Source: Elysia crispata (lineage: Eukaryota > Mollusca > Gastropoda > Plakobranchidae). Taken from it: a stretch of 64,000 nt of DNA. Of the stretch, positions 41,496 to 58,627 are shown in pieces; position 1 is the first letter of the stretch, and each line of letters starts with the position of its first letter. The stretch is from the NCBI GenBank assembly GCA_033675545.1, contig JAWDGP010004628.1, positions 370,001-434,000 on the forward strand. Direction: 5' to 3'. The notes below the pieces were generated by a model that was not told the DNA's origin, searched no databases, and was given only the letters and a program-made list of their open reading frames with translations. The translations under genes were made by a program, and so were the position numbers.

Positions 41496-41530
41496 TTTTT
41501 TTTTTTTTTTTTTTTTTTTGGGGGGGGGGG
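41496..41530. repeat. poly(T)24-poly(G)11 homopolymer junction
   Basis: Twenty-four T are followed directly by eleven G. Confidence 0.95.
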
Positions 41531-41689
41531 TTGAATCTTGGTTAAGAAAAAAACATTTACATCTAATTTTAACATTCATTTACATGATTACACTGCAAGT
41601 GAAACATGCTATGCATGAAGATTTTTGTTTGCTTTGTATAATTTTTAGTGTCTATACAAAGCAACGAAGTAAACAATATCTTGCACGTC

Positions 41690-41905
41690 ATTGTTAGCCT
41701 CGTCAACCGCAGCTGTACTCTGATTGGACGCGTCAGGTCAGATGACCGGAAGTCTTCTGCGCAGAACCTGCTCGAATTCACGGTTGAGTGGTCTGCACGT
41801 CATCTTTAGTTTGGTGCGATTCGTTTTATCGGGTGCAAACTCTTCACTTCTGTTTGGGATCCGTTCAGCTGATGACAGTAATTCAGTGCACTTGCGGGAG
41901 ACAGT
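41690..41905. promoter_or_regulatory. GC-richer island with inverted CCAAT box, candidate regulatory element
   Basis: Between T-rich low-complexity flanks lies a complex block with CTGATTGGAC (inverted CCAAT type) at about 41719-41728 and several CpGs. The open frame across it (41724-41945) has no domain. A regulatory role is inferred from composition only. Confidence 0.2.
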
Positions 41906-42660
41906 TATTTCTTTTTTTTTTTTTTTAATCTTATCTTTAAATTAAGTAAAATCAAAACCAAACTGACACAAGTAGGAATGCAAACAGCGGGTATAAATAG
42001 TAATAATAATAAAAACTTTTTCACTTTGCGAAGACATGTAATTTTTTTTGGTGCTTGTTTTCTGTTCAGTTAATCACATACAGAAAAGTCAAAATTCTTT
42101 TCCTTAAAACTAAGGAAAAAAAAAGGAAATAAAACAAAGCGGAACAAAGAAGAACTATGCAAACAAAAAGGAAAAAGAAAGAAGATAAATTCGAACAAAG
42201 TTCAGATATGTTTTTTTAGGAGAGCTGATTCTCCTTTCTTTAAACGTCCACCGAAAAGTGTTTAATAGAGCGAAAACAGCAAATACCTTTACCTGTCATA
42301 CACTAATTAGTCTTCACTGACTGTACAATCTATTAAGCATGGGCATTTCTTTTCCCGCTTTGGTTTTTTTTTTGTGACTAGTCAAGAAATACATCTGTTT
42401 TTTAAAACGTGGTAAATCTTACCTTGCATGATATGAAATATGTCTGTCTCGTGATGAAAATCAAATAGCTTTAATGTGAGTTTTATATTTTGCAATGAAA
42501 TTGGATCTTTCAAAGAAGAGTTTGAAGGAAGGCTGGTGAATAGAAAAAACAACTGGTAGTTTGCACAAGAGGAGGCAAGAATCAAGCTTACTTAATTAGT
42601 AAGAAAAAGAAAAAGAGAAAGGAAGAATGTGAAGAGAGAGGCAGAAAAAGAAAATCTGAG

Positions 42661-42664
<4 letters not shown>
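41906..42664. other. Non-coding DNA, no gene seen
   Basis: AT-rich with A-rich low-complexity stretches at about 42100-42190. Confidence 0.5.

Positions 42665-42712
<48 letters not shown>
42665..42712. repeat. (AG)n microsatellite
   Basis: About 24 AG units inside a purine-rich segment (42600-42810). Confidence 0.97.
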
Positions 42713-42715
<3 letters not shown>

Positions 42716-44536
42716 GAGACAATGACAAAGAGACAGAGAGTTAGAGGGAGAGAGAGGCTGAAAAAACAAAGAGACAGAGAGAGGAAGAAGAGAGAAAGAA
42801 AAAGGGAAAGATTAGCTGAGCTAGGCAGACAGGTTCATTGACACAGAGAATGAGAAAGTGTGAACGAAACATAGAGGAGAAATAAGGCAGATTGTGAAAA
42901 GAATGAAACAAACCGCAAAGATTGCAGCAAAAGATATAGCCTGGGAGTGACCTGCATAGAGCCACAGGACTTGCTAGGATATCCGGCAGTGGAACTGGAG
43001 CCAGATATGCTAATCATCCAGTAGCGGAACACTGGAGTGTGACAGGCGGGAGCGGAACCCAGGCACGAGGAGGCGCTGCTAGCTCTAGCCTCGGGGAACT
43101 CTTGGCATACCAGGAAGTCTTTCAACAAGTTCCGACCAGGGAAGGCGCAAGTGTCACCCAGTGCACCATTCCTTGTCAACCAAGATTTAATTGTCTCAGT
43201 TAAGTTCCACCATGGCTGTAGGCTGTAGCTCGTAAAACAGTAGGTTTAAAAGTAGCGATTGGTGTGGCATATTTTGGCAAGTGAGTCATGAATATGTCCA
43301 AGGCTGTAGCTAAGATATAATAGGAGCTATATATCTTTTTGAAAGAAAGATACCTGGTCATTGTAAAATCTTTGGCAATAAAAGTGGGAAGTTATAATCT
43401 TGACAATCAAGGGGGGTGGGGGGGGGGGATCTATTGCACCGATAAAGACTTCCCTTACTTGAAAATAGAGAAACAGCCATTACATATTAGTTGGAGACAA
43501 CTGCAATCAATCTATTCGACTCTGAATAGACAATATTTGAGTCAGAACGATGCTTGATTACTGACATTACCACTGGATAAACTCCAGCCTGTCGATGTGA
43601 ACTCGATCAACAAATAGTATTTTAACAATCAATATTCAGAGATGTTTCAGCGTCTCCATAGTGAAGTGCTTGTTCTAGTCATAGCTATAATCCACCACCA
43701 CCATCCCACTCACAAAAAAAACCCTCGAGCTTTTTTTTTTAACTTCCCTTTCTTTGACAAGCTTCAAAGCATCATTGGTTAACTTATAAAATTGGCTAAC
43801 TTGCAGTCAAAACTTTGTGAATGTTCGAACACAATTCGTCGAAGTATCTGTTTATTTATCTACCCACCCATCTATCTATTTATCTTTGTAGCTGTGTATA
43901 AACTTTGCCTTTCTATCAATCTCGCCCCGTTTTTCTCTTTTTCTCAAAAACCTCCTCTCCTTTTCTGTCTGTCGGTCTCTATTATGTAATGCAAACAAAT
44001 GTGTATCATAACCAACGGAAATAGTTATTTTTTGCTCCAATTTACAAAGCTAAAGGCGTAAATCTAACTCATTCTTTTAAAAAACCTGATGGATGATAAT
44101 TTCAGAGTACTTAGATCTCCATAGAAAGCTGGTGAGAAACGTGAATTTGTCAAAGGAAATGCCCGATAGAGTTTGCAACAAAAGGTGAAACACTTCATAA
44201 GACGAATTGACTTGATTCATCAAGACAGACACTCTATTAGGCGCTTCTTTGTTTAGCCATCAATTTTATTAAAAACAAGCTCATTAGAGAGTTTTCACTT
44301 ATTCGGTCGATCTAGATTAATTGTTTAGCTTTTTCATTGATGTTCGCATCTTATTTGTTTATCTATTTAAAATTCAGTTCAGTAAAAGCATAATTTGTAT
44401 GTTGTTGTTGATGTTTTTTGTTTTTGTTCTTTTTCATCAAATTTATTTTGAAACATTGTGAACAGAATGGGAGAATTTTAATGCCACATCAATGGTTTCA
44501 AGTTTCGCATTTAAGTTCTTACTTGTTTTAAGCTTT

Positions 44537-44538
<2 letters not shown>
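42713..44538. other. Non-coding DNA, no gene seen
   Basis: A GC-richer patch at about 42940-43200 holds a B-box-like GGTTCCGCTCC on the minus strand without a properly spaced A box. A G-rich run lies at 43411-43428. The remainder is AT-rich. Confidence 0.45.

Positions 44539-44592
<54 letters not shown>
44539..44592. repeat. (TA)n microsatellite
   Basis: Twenty-seven TA units. Confidence 0.97.
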
Positions 44593-44593
<1 letters not shown>

Positions 44594-46923
44594 CCGCTTT
44601 CAATGTAAAATCTAAAACGTGAAAATGGGGGAAAAAAAAAGGTTCTTAATGTAATTATTACTATCTGCACATTTATCACTCCATATGTCCAACCATTGTC
44701 TTTCAAACTATTTCAGCTCTTTATTCATTGATGCACTGAACGATCAACTCAGAAACGGTGATAAAGATAAGATGCTAATGTCAGAATAATTGAAATCGTG
44801 ATCTGTTGAATGAAAAATATTTACAATTATTTCATTATACTCAGAGGAGGCCAAGTTTTTGCTGCATTATTTTAAAGTGACAATAGCCGTGCAATGTGCA
44901 AGCTTCTAGAGCAGCGTGGAAATTAGAGCCATAGATAGAACAGGATGTGTTGACAAATAAATTGAGAACGACATCAACACCTTGCAAAATGAGGCAGGGA
45001 GAGACGAACAAGATCAACAACAAAAGAAAGTGAACAGAAAGGGACGTAATCGATGCTATAAAAAAAGCGCACTGGCTCCATTTTGCTCGGGACTGCTGGC
45101 ATCTAGAATCTACATAAGGTAGAAAATGCGTTGAAGCTGTGGCGAATCTTGGAAGCAGCGCCAACAGATGTGTCTGAGACGCTAATGTGATTAATGAGGG
45201 TGGACAGCCCACAGTGTTCTTTTTTTATTATTTGTTTCATTTTTTCCTTGCTTTCCTCATTGTATAAATACCGCTGCCGGCAGGGCCGTGACAAGCCTCT
45301 CATTGGCTGATCGGCTGAGAGGTCCCAGAGGCGAAGATCACACCTCGCCGGGCTGGAGAGCTCTCCTCTAATGACGAACGAAAAAGCTACTGCGATCGCG
45401 CTCCCAAACGTCGGAATTTACATCGGAATGAATATCACTTGGAGATTTAAAAAAATCATCTCGTCTCTGAAAAACTTTTTTTTTTTTAATTCAATAATTC
45501 GGTGATAATCGAATGTGTTTTTTTTATATTTTTGCTTTCTTCATGTTTTTGCTCCTATATATTTCTCTGTTAATCTGGTTTGAATATCATTCGGGCTTAT
45601 AATCAACAAAGCAAACGCCATTGCGAAGCCTGATTACCCCCTCTGATATCCACTGATCTCATATTTTATTCATCTGATGAATTATTCTCTTGTTTCCTTC
45701 ACGGTAAATTGATGTCGATGTAAATTCATTATCCAATAAGTAATAGACATCATTGTGCTTTAATGTGCGTACAGAACATGATTCACTTCTAATATCTAGA
45801 AGTTCTAATGTCTATTTCAAAGTGTTTTAACGTGAATTTCGTTATTTTGTTGACTATTATGACATTGAAATAGACATCTTTATGCTATAGGATAGCGATA
45901 AATTTCATGGATACGTTGGACAATAATATATTTTGTGTTTATGATAATGATACTCTGGACACGAAATAAAGATGGGCAGTTCTTTATCTTTAAGGAAGAC
46001 ATTTTAGAATTTGTCTGCATATTTTAACGTTTATTTCATGTTTATATTTATGCATTTTGAATTCTTTCGCTACAGATTAAAAGAAAGCGAAACAAAATCT
46101 ATCTAAAGAAAATAATGTAGCAATAGCCGCTCGAGACATTCGAGGTGGGAGTGTGGATACTGTATTCAGCCAGTAAGAATTGAGCAAGAGCAAAGGGGAC
46201 AAATTGGTCGTATATTGGGGAACAAACCACGGAGGCCTTTTCAATATTTGATGAAACCTCTTTCGCAGCTGACAACGCGTTTTGACCTAAAGAGCTTCCG
46301 CGTTCTCTAATTGGCGGGGCTAATGTCAGACAGATAAACTTGTGTTCGTGAAACAACGAGTGGAACTAAATCGTTGTCTGTTCTTGTAGAGGCTGGAGAC
46401 AAGCTTCACGAGACCCTTGTGGGTACTTGTCTTGAAATTAGATGAGACAGTCCCCACATGTATTTTTAAACAGTCCTCCTGAGTGCTTCGCGGGCAGCTC
46501 AACCGTTTGGCTGTAGATCAGGTCGTGGATGGGCTGGCACAGATTAGCTTGTGCAGTTTCGCAGGATTTTAAGGTTTCGATAGAATAGACAATTACAGGA
46601 GCGCTTTATGGTGGAAGAAAGCAGAAAGATAGAGAGAAATAGATAGAGAGAAAGATAGTGATAGATAGAGAGAGAAAGAGAGGGGGTGGAGAGGGAAGCC
46701 GGAGAGTAAGTTAGAGGAGAAAAAAGGTATAAAATGGAAGGACCGAGGCCTATTCTGTTAGATAACGTTATTGGGCCATCAGATCATAAAATTTCGCACA
46801 ATGGTGGATTTCTGTTTTATCTCAGCAAGCATCATTATTAATTTAGTGTCCAGTAAAAACTATTTTCTTGAGCTTTGAAAAATATCATCAGTATAGTGAC
46901 GTTACGAATTTTTATGATTTTTA
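44593..46923. other. Non-coding DNA, no gene seen
   Basis: AT-rich apart from complex GC-richer patches at about 45050-45420 and 46120-46560. A purine-rich AG/ATAG stretch lies at about 46617-46700. The 123-codon minus frame at 44841-45212 is hydrophobic and unrecognised. Confidence 0.5.
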
Positions 46924-46958
46924 TTGTTGTTGTTGTTGTTGCTGCTGCTGCTGCTGCT
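46924..46958. repeat. Compound (TTG)n-(CTG)n microsatellite
   Basis: About six TTG units and then six CTG units. Confidence 0.93.
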
Positions 46959-47304
46959 CCTTTTATTGTTTTGTTTTTGTTTTTGTTGCGATCGATTTTA
47001 ATTCAGTTTTTTTTCCTTTTTTGGTTATTATTTAGTTTATATAGACAAATGAAAGATTAAAAGAAACTACTGAGTTAGAGAGAAAGTAAAACCACCTGAA
47101 CATGCTGGAAACAAGAGTGTTCTATGGACTTTTAATGCCGAAAGTTTGTTGTTCCAGATTTAAATGGCATACTTTTTTTCCTCAGAGAGTTATCATGGAT
47201 GAGAACAGTCTTTATTCAATTACCAGGCAGTGACATAAATGAACGAGGCAAGAACTCTTCAGAGGGGAAAACATACATACGCACACACATATTGCGCTTT
47301 CAGT
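46959..47304. other. Non-coding DNA, no gene seen
   Basis: T-rich on the left, unremarkable on the right. Confidence 0.5.
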
Positions 47305-47421
47305 GTTTTTTTTTTTTTTTTTCTTTTTGTTTGTTTATTTGTTGTTTGTTTTTTGTTTTTTTGGTTTTTTTGTTGGTTTTTTTGTTGGTTTTTTTTTTTT
47401 TTTTTTTTTTTGGGGGGGGGG
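47305..47421. repeat. T-rich low complexity ending in poly(T)23-poly(G)10
   Basis: T runs broken by single G or GG (TTGTTGG type), then T23 (47389-47411) and G10 (47412-47421). Confidence 0.95.
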
Positions 47422-48059
47422 TTGTTTGCTTCGGTTTTTTCTTCTTTTTTTTAGAATATACTTGATTACAGAAATATTTACTTATCAGTCTCTGGCTCTC
47501 TTAAAATTTTTGTTTAGTGTATCTACTTAATTTATCCAGTTTAGGTGCCAATTTTTAGCAATCTCTAGCTAAGAAGTAAAAAAAAAAATAGAAATCATTC
47601 ATAAATTGGAAAATAAAAGCCAAAATTCCTTTGTAAATCAAAACAAACGAAAGTACCAATATAAATGATCAAGTTCTGAAAAGAAAGAGGTGAAACCTAA
47701 ATTATCGAATATGCGATCAGTGATGAAATAAAACTGCAACTGCGCATGGAAGAGAAGGATGAGGAACAGAGGATCAGACTTGCGCGCGCAACGAACATTT
47801 GTTCAGGAAGGATAACGAACTGTGAGTGAAAGATAATCTCCAGCAAGAATTATAATATAGTGAAGGAGCATTTAGAATCACTCTTCAACATCACCACATT
47901 ATCCTTTGATTTACTTCTACCGTTACGAATAAATTATAGACATGTATGACCCACGGCGGCAAAAACCACTTCACAACCACAGTTCGTCCTGATCGATTAT
48001 GCTAATTTTTTAAATAGTTTCATAATTTTACATTTCCGTAGAGCTTTAAATGAAGACCA
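47422..48059. other. Non-coding DNA, no gene seen
   Basis: AT-rich, no recognisable feature. Confidence 0.5.
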
Positions 48060-48195
48060 TATTTTCCCCCGCCAAATCCGGGCTAGTTGGATGGGGTCCG
48101 GCTTTGGTTCTGTCCCCTTATGTTTCACCCAGTGATCGAACCCTGGATCACCGCGTGGCCAGATTAACCCTCTAGCGACTGATCTATCTGGCGCC
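48060..48195 (-). repeat. tRNA-derived SINE-like element
   Basis: On the minus strand the sequence starts GGCGCCAGATAGATCAGTCG at 48195. TAGATCAGTCGC (48186-48175) fits a tRNA A box (TAGCTCAGTNGG type) and GGTTCGATCAC (48142-48132) fits a B box, 32 bp apart. The T-arm is imperfect and the acceptor stem does not close, so this is a tRNA-derived repeat and not a tRNA gene. A GC-rich body continues to about 48065. Confidence 0.6.
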
Positions 48196-48833
48196 CAACC
48201 GTGTGAACTCAGAACATAACTCCAGATGGAATCACAAATTCGCGATTAACTCGTAAGGACGTTAGGCGGATAGATTTTACTATCAAGAAATAAAAAAAAA
48301 GGAATAAAGAAAGAAAAACATATGGTGAGGGTATCTTCATCAATGCGATTGTCTTTCTGACTCCCTAACAAGTCTATAGTATTGAGTCCAACAAGAAACA
48401 GATGATGGCAGATTAATGTTTAATGCAGGTCATTGGCAGAGTGTGAAGCGCCCATCAAGTTTTCTGGTCCAATAATATGGACAGGCTACAGCCAGCAGCA
48501 GCTGGTACTGCTCAGTCCATGCCATGTCCACCTCGAAAGAGTTCAGACTTGATTGGGATCTTCAAACATGTTTGGGTTTTTTTTCCTTATCATTTTGCCA
48601 ACAGATCATTATAACGGATAACTTACCCAAATGAAATCCTAAGTTCTTTGTTGAGACTAGTAAATCATTCAAATATCTATTTATCTAATGAGACTGGAGT
48701 TGTGTACTATTGACTCATTTTTTACGTAAAAGATATACATTTTCAGTAGTTTTTGAATCTTTTGAAAAGGAATATGAAAAAAAAAAAAAATAAATAAAAA
48801 AACCAACGAAAATGAAAAGCTTAAATCATCAAT

Positions 48834-48837
<4 letters not shown>
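48196..48837. other. Non-coding DNA, no gene seen
   Basis: AT-rich with an A-rich stretch at about 48777-48800. Confidence 0.5.
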
Positions 48838-50309
<1,472 letters not shown>

Positions 50310-50353
<44 letters not shown>

Positions 50354-50364
50354 GGGGGGGGGGG
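50310..50364. repeat. (GA)n microsatellite with G11 end
   Basis: About 20 GA units, then GTGGA and eleven G. Confidence 0.95.
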
Positions 50365-53201
<2,837 letters not shown>

Positions 53202-53215
53202 TAGAGAGAGAGAGG

Positions 53216-53314
<99 letters not shown>
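53202..53314. repeat. Compound (AG)n-(ACAG)n microsatellite
   Basis: AG repeat (53202-53280, with GGG breaks near 53215), then eight ACAG units to 53314. Confidence 0.97.
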
Positions 53315-53768
53315 TTCATGAATTGTACTCGGGGGAATTGATTTTAAGAAATGTCAGAAGGATCTGATAAAGAAAGAAAAATTAAACAATCTGTCATTAA
53401 ACACTGATAAAAATTACTTTTCCAGTAAGAGACAATCAACAGACCAATTCAAATATTAAGATTTCTTATAACAAATGTATCAAAAGTAGAGAATACGTAA
53501 AAAAGTTTAATCACTTTATTGGATTAGCAAACGCCATGAAGGTACAAAAATAGAACAAAACGCAACTTAAATCTTCTTCATATTTATAGCACATTGACTG
53601 GATTAACACAGCAACTGGGAATTTAATAAAATTTTTAGCAATGTCACGGTGGGGAAAACTGTATAGATAAATTGACAGGACATATTACACACACACACAC
53701 ACAAAGTTGTTAGTAATAGGTGACAAATGAATATATGGACTTCTAATGAACATACACTTTTAATTCAT
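53315..53768. other. Non-coding DNA, no gene seen
   Basis: AT-rich with a short CA run at about 53688-53702. Confidence 0.5.
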
Positions 53769-53955
<187 letters not shown>

Positions 53956-56900
53956 TTGTTTTTTTTTTCAAATAATTACAAAAAATGAATGACAACAAAG
54001 GAGGGGTTTGAACTTTTGTTCCACTGACTCAATATGGACAAACCACAAATCCATTGATATCTAAAAAAAAAAAAAGCTAGTGTCAGAAATACGCATTTTA
54101 ATGTACTGCTACCTTTAACCAATACTGAAATGAATTAAAAAAAAATAAAATTCTTGAGACTTATTGCTGTAAAGATTATGACACAAATATTTTGGTGTTA
54201 CTTGACATTTATGTTGGAGATTGATTGGGTTCCAGTAACTAATAGCTAATATAATTGTCCAGGGATGAACATATTCAGTTGATTAAACAACAGCAATTTA
54301 TTCTTAATTAAAAAATATATAAAAACATACATGGATATAGAAGATCTTACCTTAAATTCTCTATAGATTCTTCTATATCTATGAAATGCTCCCACAGTTG
54401 AGCACTCTTATCAATTATTCCAACTTATCTTCAAACTAAAAACATACATGTATATCATTTAGAAAGAATCAGAAGAAAATTGGCCTACGTTGAATTTTGT
54501 TCATATCTCCATGTGTCAGTTTCTACGTTGCCAAACATGAAAGGAAAAAACATAACAAAACAGATCATTCAAAATTCAGGGATGGAACCGAGGATCAATA
54601 AAACTACTCCTGAACTTTTCTAGACTGTTATTTTCAGTAAGAATAACTTTGCAAAATGAATTTCAGCCAGTTTTGCTCTAAACGCATTTATTAATGAGAA
54701 AATATAAAATGAAACATAGATCTATTTATAACGATTACATATAAGCAAAAGAGGGAAAGTTTTAAATACATCAGTGCAAGCCCTGTAAAGTATTTTCTAT
54801 GTTATATTATCTTGATTTAACTATTCCTCGACCCATGGCTAACAATAAGGAATGAAAGTAAAAACAAAATGGCTAACTCAAGGAACATGGGCAGGATGTC
54901 ATATTTGAAATCTGATTTTATTTTGAAGACTTTATTGCACATTATTTCTCATTGGTTATTGAATTATTTTATAACACATCTTTAAAATTCTTTTTGGGGC
55001 TAGTGAACAGAAATGAATAAAAAATATAAAAGAATAAATTCAGGTAAAACTGAAACTAGTTCTTTCCTAAATTATCTCAGAAATAACCTAAAAGAAAAGA
55101 AATGTATGTATTATTATATGACAGACTTTCAACCACTCTAACATATCTGGCATGATGTACACCTGTTTTTTAGAATAACACATGAGGTTAGTTCAAGGAA
55201 TGAGAGCAAGACTCAGGGCAGTGTAAAACAGACTTTTGAGGACGGAATTGTTTTTGACATTTATTGCCTACTTAATGTTAGATTGGGTCATCCCAAGGCA
55301 AGTTGTCTCATTGTATATCCAAAAAGACATCAGAATCTGGAATGTATTTGACAAGGCAGGTATGACGATTCAGGTTGAGGAATAAAACATCTTTGTTATT
55401 GTGTCAACAGAGAAATGACTTCACAAGGACTCTGAAGGTAATTTTCCATCTCCTACACTTTATAAACATAGGAGCATTCCACAAGTTACCTGTTTTAAGG
55501 TAAATTAAAAGAAAAAAAAAGAGAGGGAGATTCTTTCAAGCATTGGTTAGCATGTTTCTCAAAATGGTTTACACAAGAATGCAAAATGTGTAGGCCTAAA
55601 GTATCCAGACAAATAAAATAAAAGATCAATACAAAACATAAGCTGAGAGACAAATTAACATTTATTATGGTGAAGGCAAGACTTCTAAAGTAATAAATGG
55701 GAGTTTCAAACTAAGTTAAGGGAAAGCACTGGTGAATTGAAGTGACTCCATTTTCTTGTCTCCCGTGCTAAGGACCTTAACCCCCTCTATTTATCACCTG
55801 TCAATCAAACCTGTCAAATGCTAATTCTAAAGAACGAGAACTTATTCTTCAAAGACAACATAATTCAAAAAAACCTTGAAGATGAGTGACATTAAAAAAA
55901 AAGTGATAAATCTACTTAAACTAAACCAAAGTGTCATGCCACTAAATTTGTAGTAGAAGCTATAGCACACTTAAATCATCACTGTATAGTAAGAAATTCA
56001 CAAGTAGAGATGTGCCCTCACTAAAAAAAATTGAAGAATAAGGGTGCTCAAATTACTTCCGTGTCCTAGCATTACAATTTGCTTTCTTCCTAGTTTTATA
56101 TGTAAGTAAAATTACAAAAGAGAAAAGGAAAAACTTTTCAACTGATGCTTGATGTTCAGTGAACTTAAGCTAAAGCAAAAAAGTCTTTAATGTCAAAAAA
56201 GTTTCAGATAAATATTGATTGAAGTGGTGGTTGGAACTTCTTTCTCATTCCAGAAATGTAAATTGAGCTTATTTATACATGCAATATTTTTGTTTCCCTC
56301 ATAGTACCAGGAACAATGATAAACTTTATTTCATAAAACAGATTTGTATTGTTTCATCTAAAAGTATGCAACCTTTGCAAAATTTCTTCACTACTTACTT
56401 GGGTTCCTTCACTGGGAAACATTAACATATTAGTAAACTGAATATAGGACTAGGAGACTCTTATTCTATATTGAGGCATTTGTTAATGAAAAGTAATAGT
56501 GTAGTTGTAAAAAAAACAAACAAGAAATAGCATACAGCTTCACAGACGATCTGACAGAGCATAGAAGTAAAGCAAATAAGACATAAGCTTCTTGCAACAA
56601 TGCAAATTCACTTGCTGCAATAAATAGATAAAAATGTTATTTCTTCAACGGTTAGGTACAGGCTAATGATTATGGCATGTTAAAAATTGTACTAAATTGT
56701 ATTTTTGCAGCTCTCAGGTATTTAAAAAAAAAAGAATCCATAGATACTGATTTATTGTGATTATAATTAATGAATCTATATTTACTTTTGTCATAATTAA
56801 TTTACCACCTCTCAATTCATTACAAAGGAAATATAAACTTCACAAATTGTAAATAAAACATATTTTGAGGGCAAATAAAAAAAAAGTAGCTAAGCAGTTT

Positions 56901-58164
56901 TGGATTTGGGATAAAAATATCAATAAAACCATCTTATTTTTTGAACACATAAATATATCACACTGAGCTTTATCCTAAAAAAAACATCAAGTGCAACAAA
57001 GTGCATTAAAATTGTTGGAGACAGGTGTACCTTGTGATAGTTATGCATAGAAGCATTTTTTAGAGTACAAAAAATCATGTTTCTCAAAAGCAGTCAGTTA
57101 TTATCTCATACCCATTTTCCACTTAAAAGAAAGGTACACAAAACAGTAGGTCTACTTAGCAAAATTTTGATTTACATGTCTCTCGCATATAAGGAAAATT
57201 TGGATATGTTCATGTAAAATCATTTCATGTCATCATTAATTGTGTATGCTACTTTTTTTTAGCAAATCCTTTAACTATTAAGTCTCCTGATCTCCTGAAC
57301 ACATAAACTCTCTCATAGCCTAATATCCAGTGAATTGGTTTATAAATAAAACATCATAGGTCATAAAAGACTGATTAAAAAAAAAGATTGATATTAGTTT
57401 GGGTTTTAAATTTCAGTTTCATTTCGATTTCTATTAGATAATAATTAAACCAGTGAGAAAAAATATTCGAAAAAATATTTGATTCTTATGGGAATTTTGA
57501 AAACTGATATATGACCATACCCTACGAAACTGAAATCATCAAAATCCAAATTACCACATCACTTCTGAAATGAAAAAATACATAATATTTTTATACTCTT
57601 TATTCTTTCTTCATTTTTATTCCTTCATCATCAAACATAGAATAATTTTTGCAATCATGCTAAACCCAAGTGGATTGCTTGATTCCTTTTTTATCAGAGT
57701 TAAACCAGCGTGTATCATTTACCTATTCAAGATTGATCTCATGACCACTAAATTTTACTACAGATACACATTTCTAAATTTTATGTGTAATTTGACTCTT
57801 ATACATGTTTAAAATTATTTAAATTTTTTATATCCTTATGAAAAAAATTATTTTTTTAACATCAAGTTTCATACTAGAGAATATATTTTTAAAAAGCAGT
57901 AGTCCTGACAGCTGAAAAAAAATAATAATACTCTTCTGATGTGCTCTTTCCAACCTTTTGCTTACTTTAAAACCACACAACAAAATAATTTTAAATTATC
58001 TATAACTTTGTTGTACACCATGATTTAGAAAAATAACCTAAGAAATATATTGCCATTAAACATTTTTCCAAACACAAAATAGCAACCTAATAGCAACATA
58101 AAGAAATTACACTAAACACTGTTTCATGAAATGAAAACAAAAAGTCAGACTTTCAGTTTTGCAG
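53956..58164. other. AT-rich quiet region, possible wdr54 3' UTR and flank
   Basis: There is no long microsatellite and no protein-like open frame over more than 4 kb. The plus strand is A-rich with many A6-A12 runs, so the wdr54 sense strand is T-rich, as 3' UTRs often are. On the minus strand the stop at 58165 is followed by AATAAA candidates at 57621-57616 and 57604-57599, and by others much further away (for example 54302-54297). How much of this is transcribed cannot be told from sequence alone. Confidence 0.45.
57599..57621 (-). promoter_or_regulatory. Candidate wdr54 polyadenylation signals
   Basis: Two AATAAA hexamers on the minus strand (57621-57616 and 57604-57599), about 545-565 nt after the stop codon. 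They are the first canonical hexamers I found downstream. Confidence 0.35.
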
Positions 58165-58299
58165 TCAGTGTTGGTTGACAAAAAATTGTATTTCATTGCT
58201 GTCATAGCCTGTGATACATAGCGCCTTTCCCTGGCCATCAACAAATTGACCTCCCACCAGCTGAAGGTCAGAAAGGCACTCTGAATGGCGAAACTCAAT
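58165..58299 (-). CDS. wdr54: wdr54 last coding exon
   Basis: The acceptor is TTGCAG just above 58299. It has 45 codons including TGA at 58167-58165, in phase 0. It encodes IEFRHSECLSDLQLV, then a Gly-rich turn, then ALCITGYDSNEIQFF. This corresponds to the WDR54 end, where the human protein reads SFAVTGYDLAEIRRF. The exact stop position fits the family length. Confidence 0.93.
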   Translation of the reverse strand: MEFRHSECLSDLQLVGGQFVDGQGKALCITGYDSNEIQFFVNQH

Positions 58300-58561
58300 C
58301 TGCAATTAGAAAGCATTACAACAGAGCTAAAAAATTTATGCTGAATGATTATGAAAAGAGTGCATCAAAAAAGATGTCCTCATGCAAAGAAACAAATTTG
58401 ATTCTCAAATTGTTGTGAATTAAAAAACATGCTTGGCAGTGTGGTAATCATCTGTATTATTTGGTTATACTTAAAACGTTTAGATTACTACATAATACAA
58501 AAATCATTCATTATCATAAATATATACTAATAAGCAAAAACATATAAAACACATGGTTTAC
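58300..58561 (-). other. wdr54 intron, 262 bp
   Basis: AT-rich, GT-AG, no other feature. Confidence 0.85.
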
Positions 58562-58627
58562 CTGAGGCACATTCATGGCTTTCAACTGCCAAACTCTGAG
58601 AAAAGTGTCATCACTTACAGAAAGAAC
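58562..58627 (-). CDS. wdr54: wdr54 exon encoding a WD blade strand
   Basis: This 66-nt exon (22 codons, phase 0 at both ends) has the acceptor CTAG and the donor GTAAAC. It encodes VLSVSDDTFLRVWQLKAMNV. The D-D-T-F-x-x-V-W core is the WD-repeat signature and parallels human GEDTFVHIWKLS. Confidence 0.93.

Noticed and set aside
42835-43179. 114-codon minus frame in a GC-richer patch, and a possible tRNA-like B box there
   Set aside because: The frame has no domain and ends in AG-array sequence. The B-box-like GGTTCCGCTCC lacks an A box at the right distance.
44841-45212. 123-codon hydrophobic minus frame
   Set aside because: Its hydrophobicity follows from T-rich sense DNA. There is no signal, domain or exon context.
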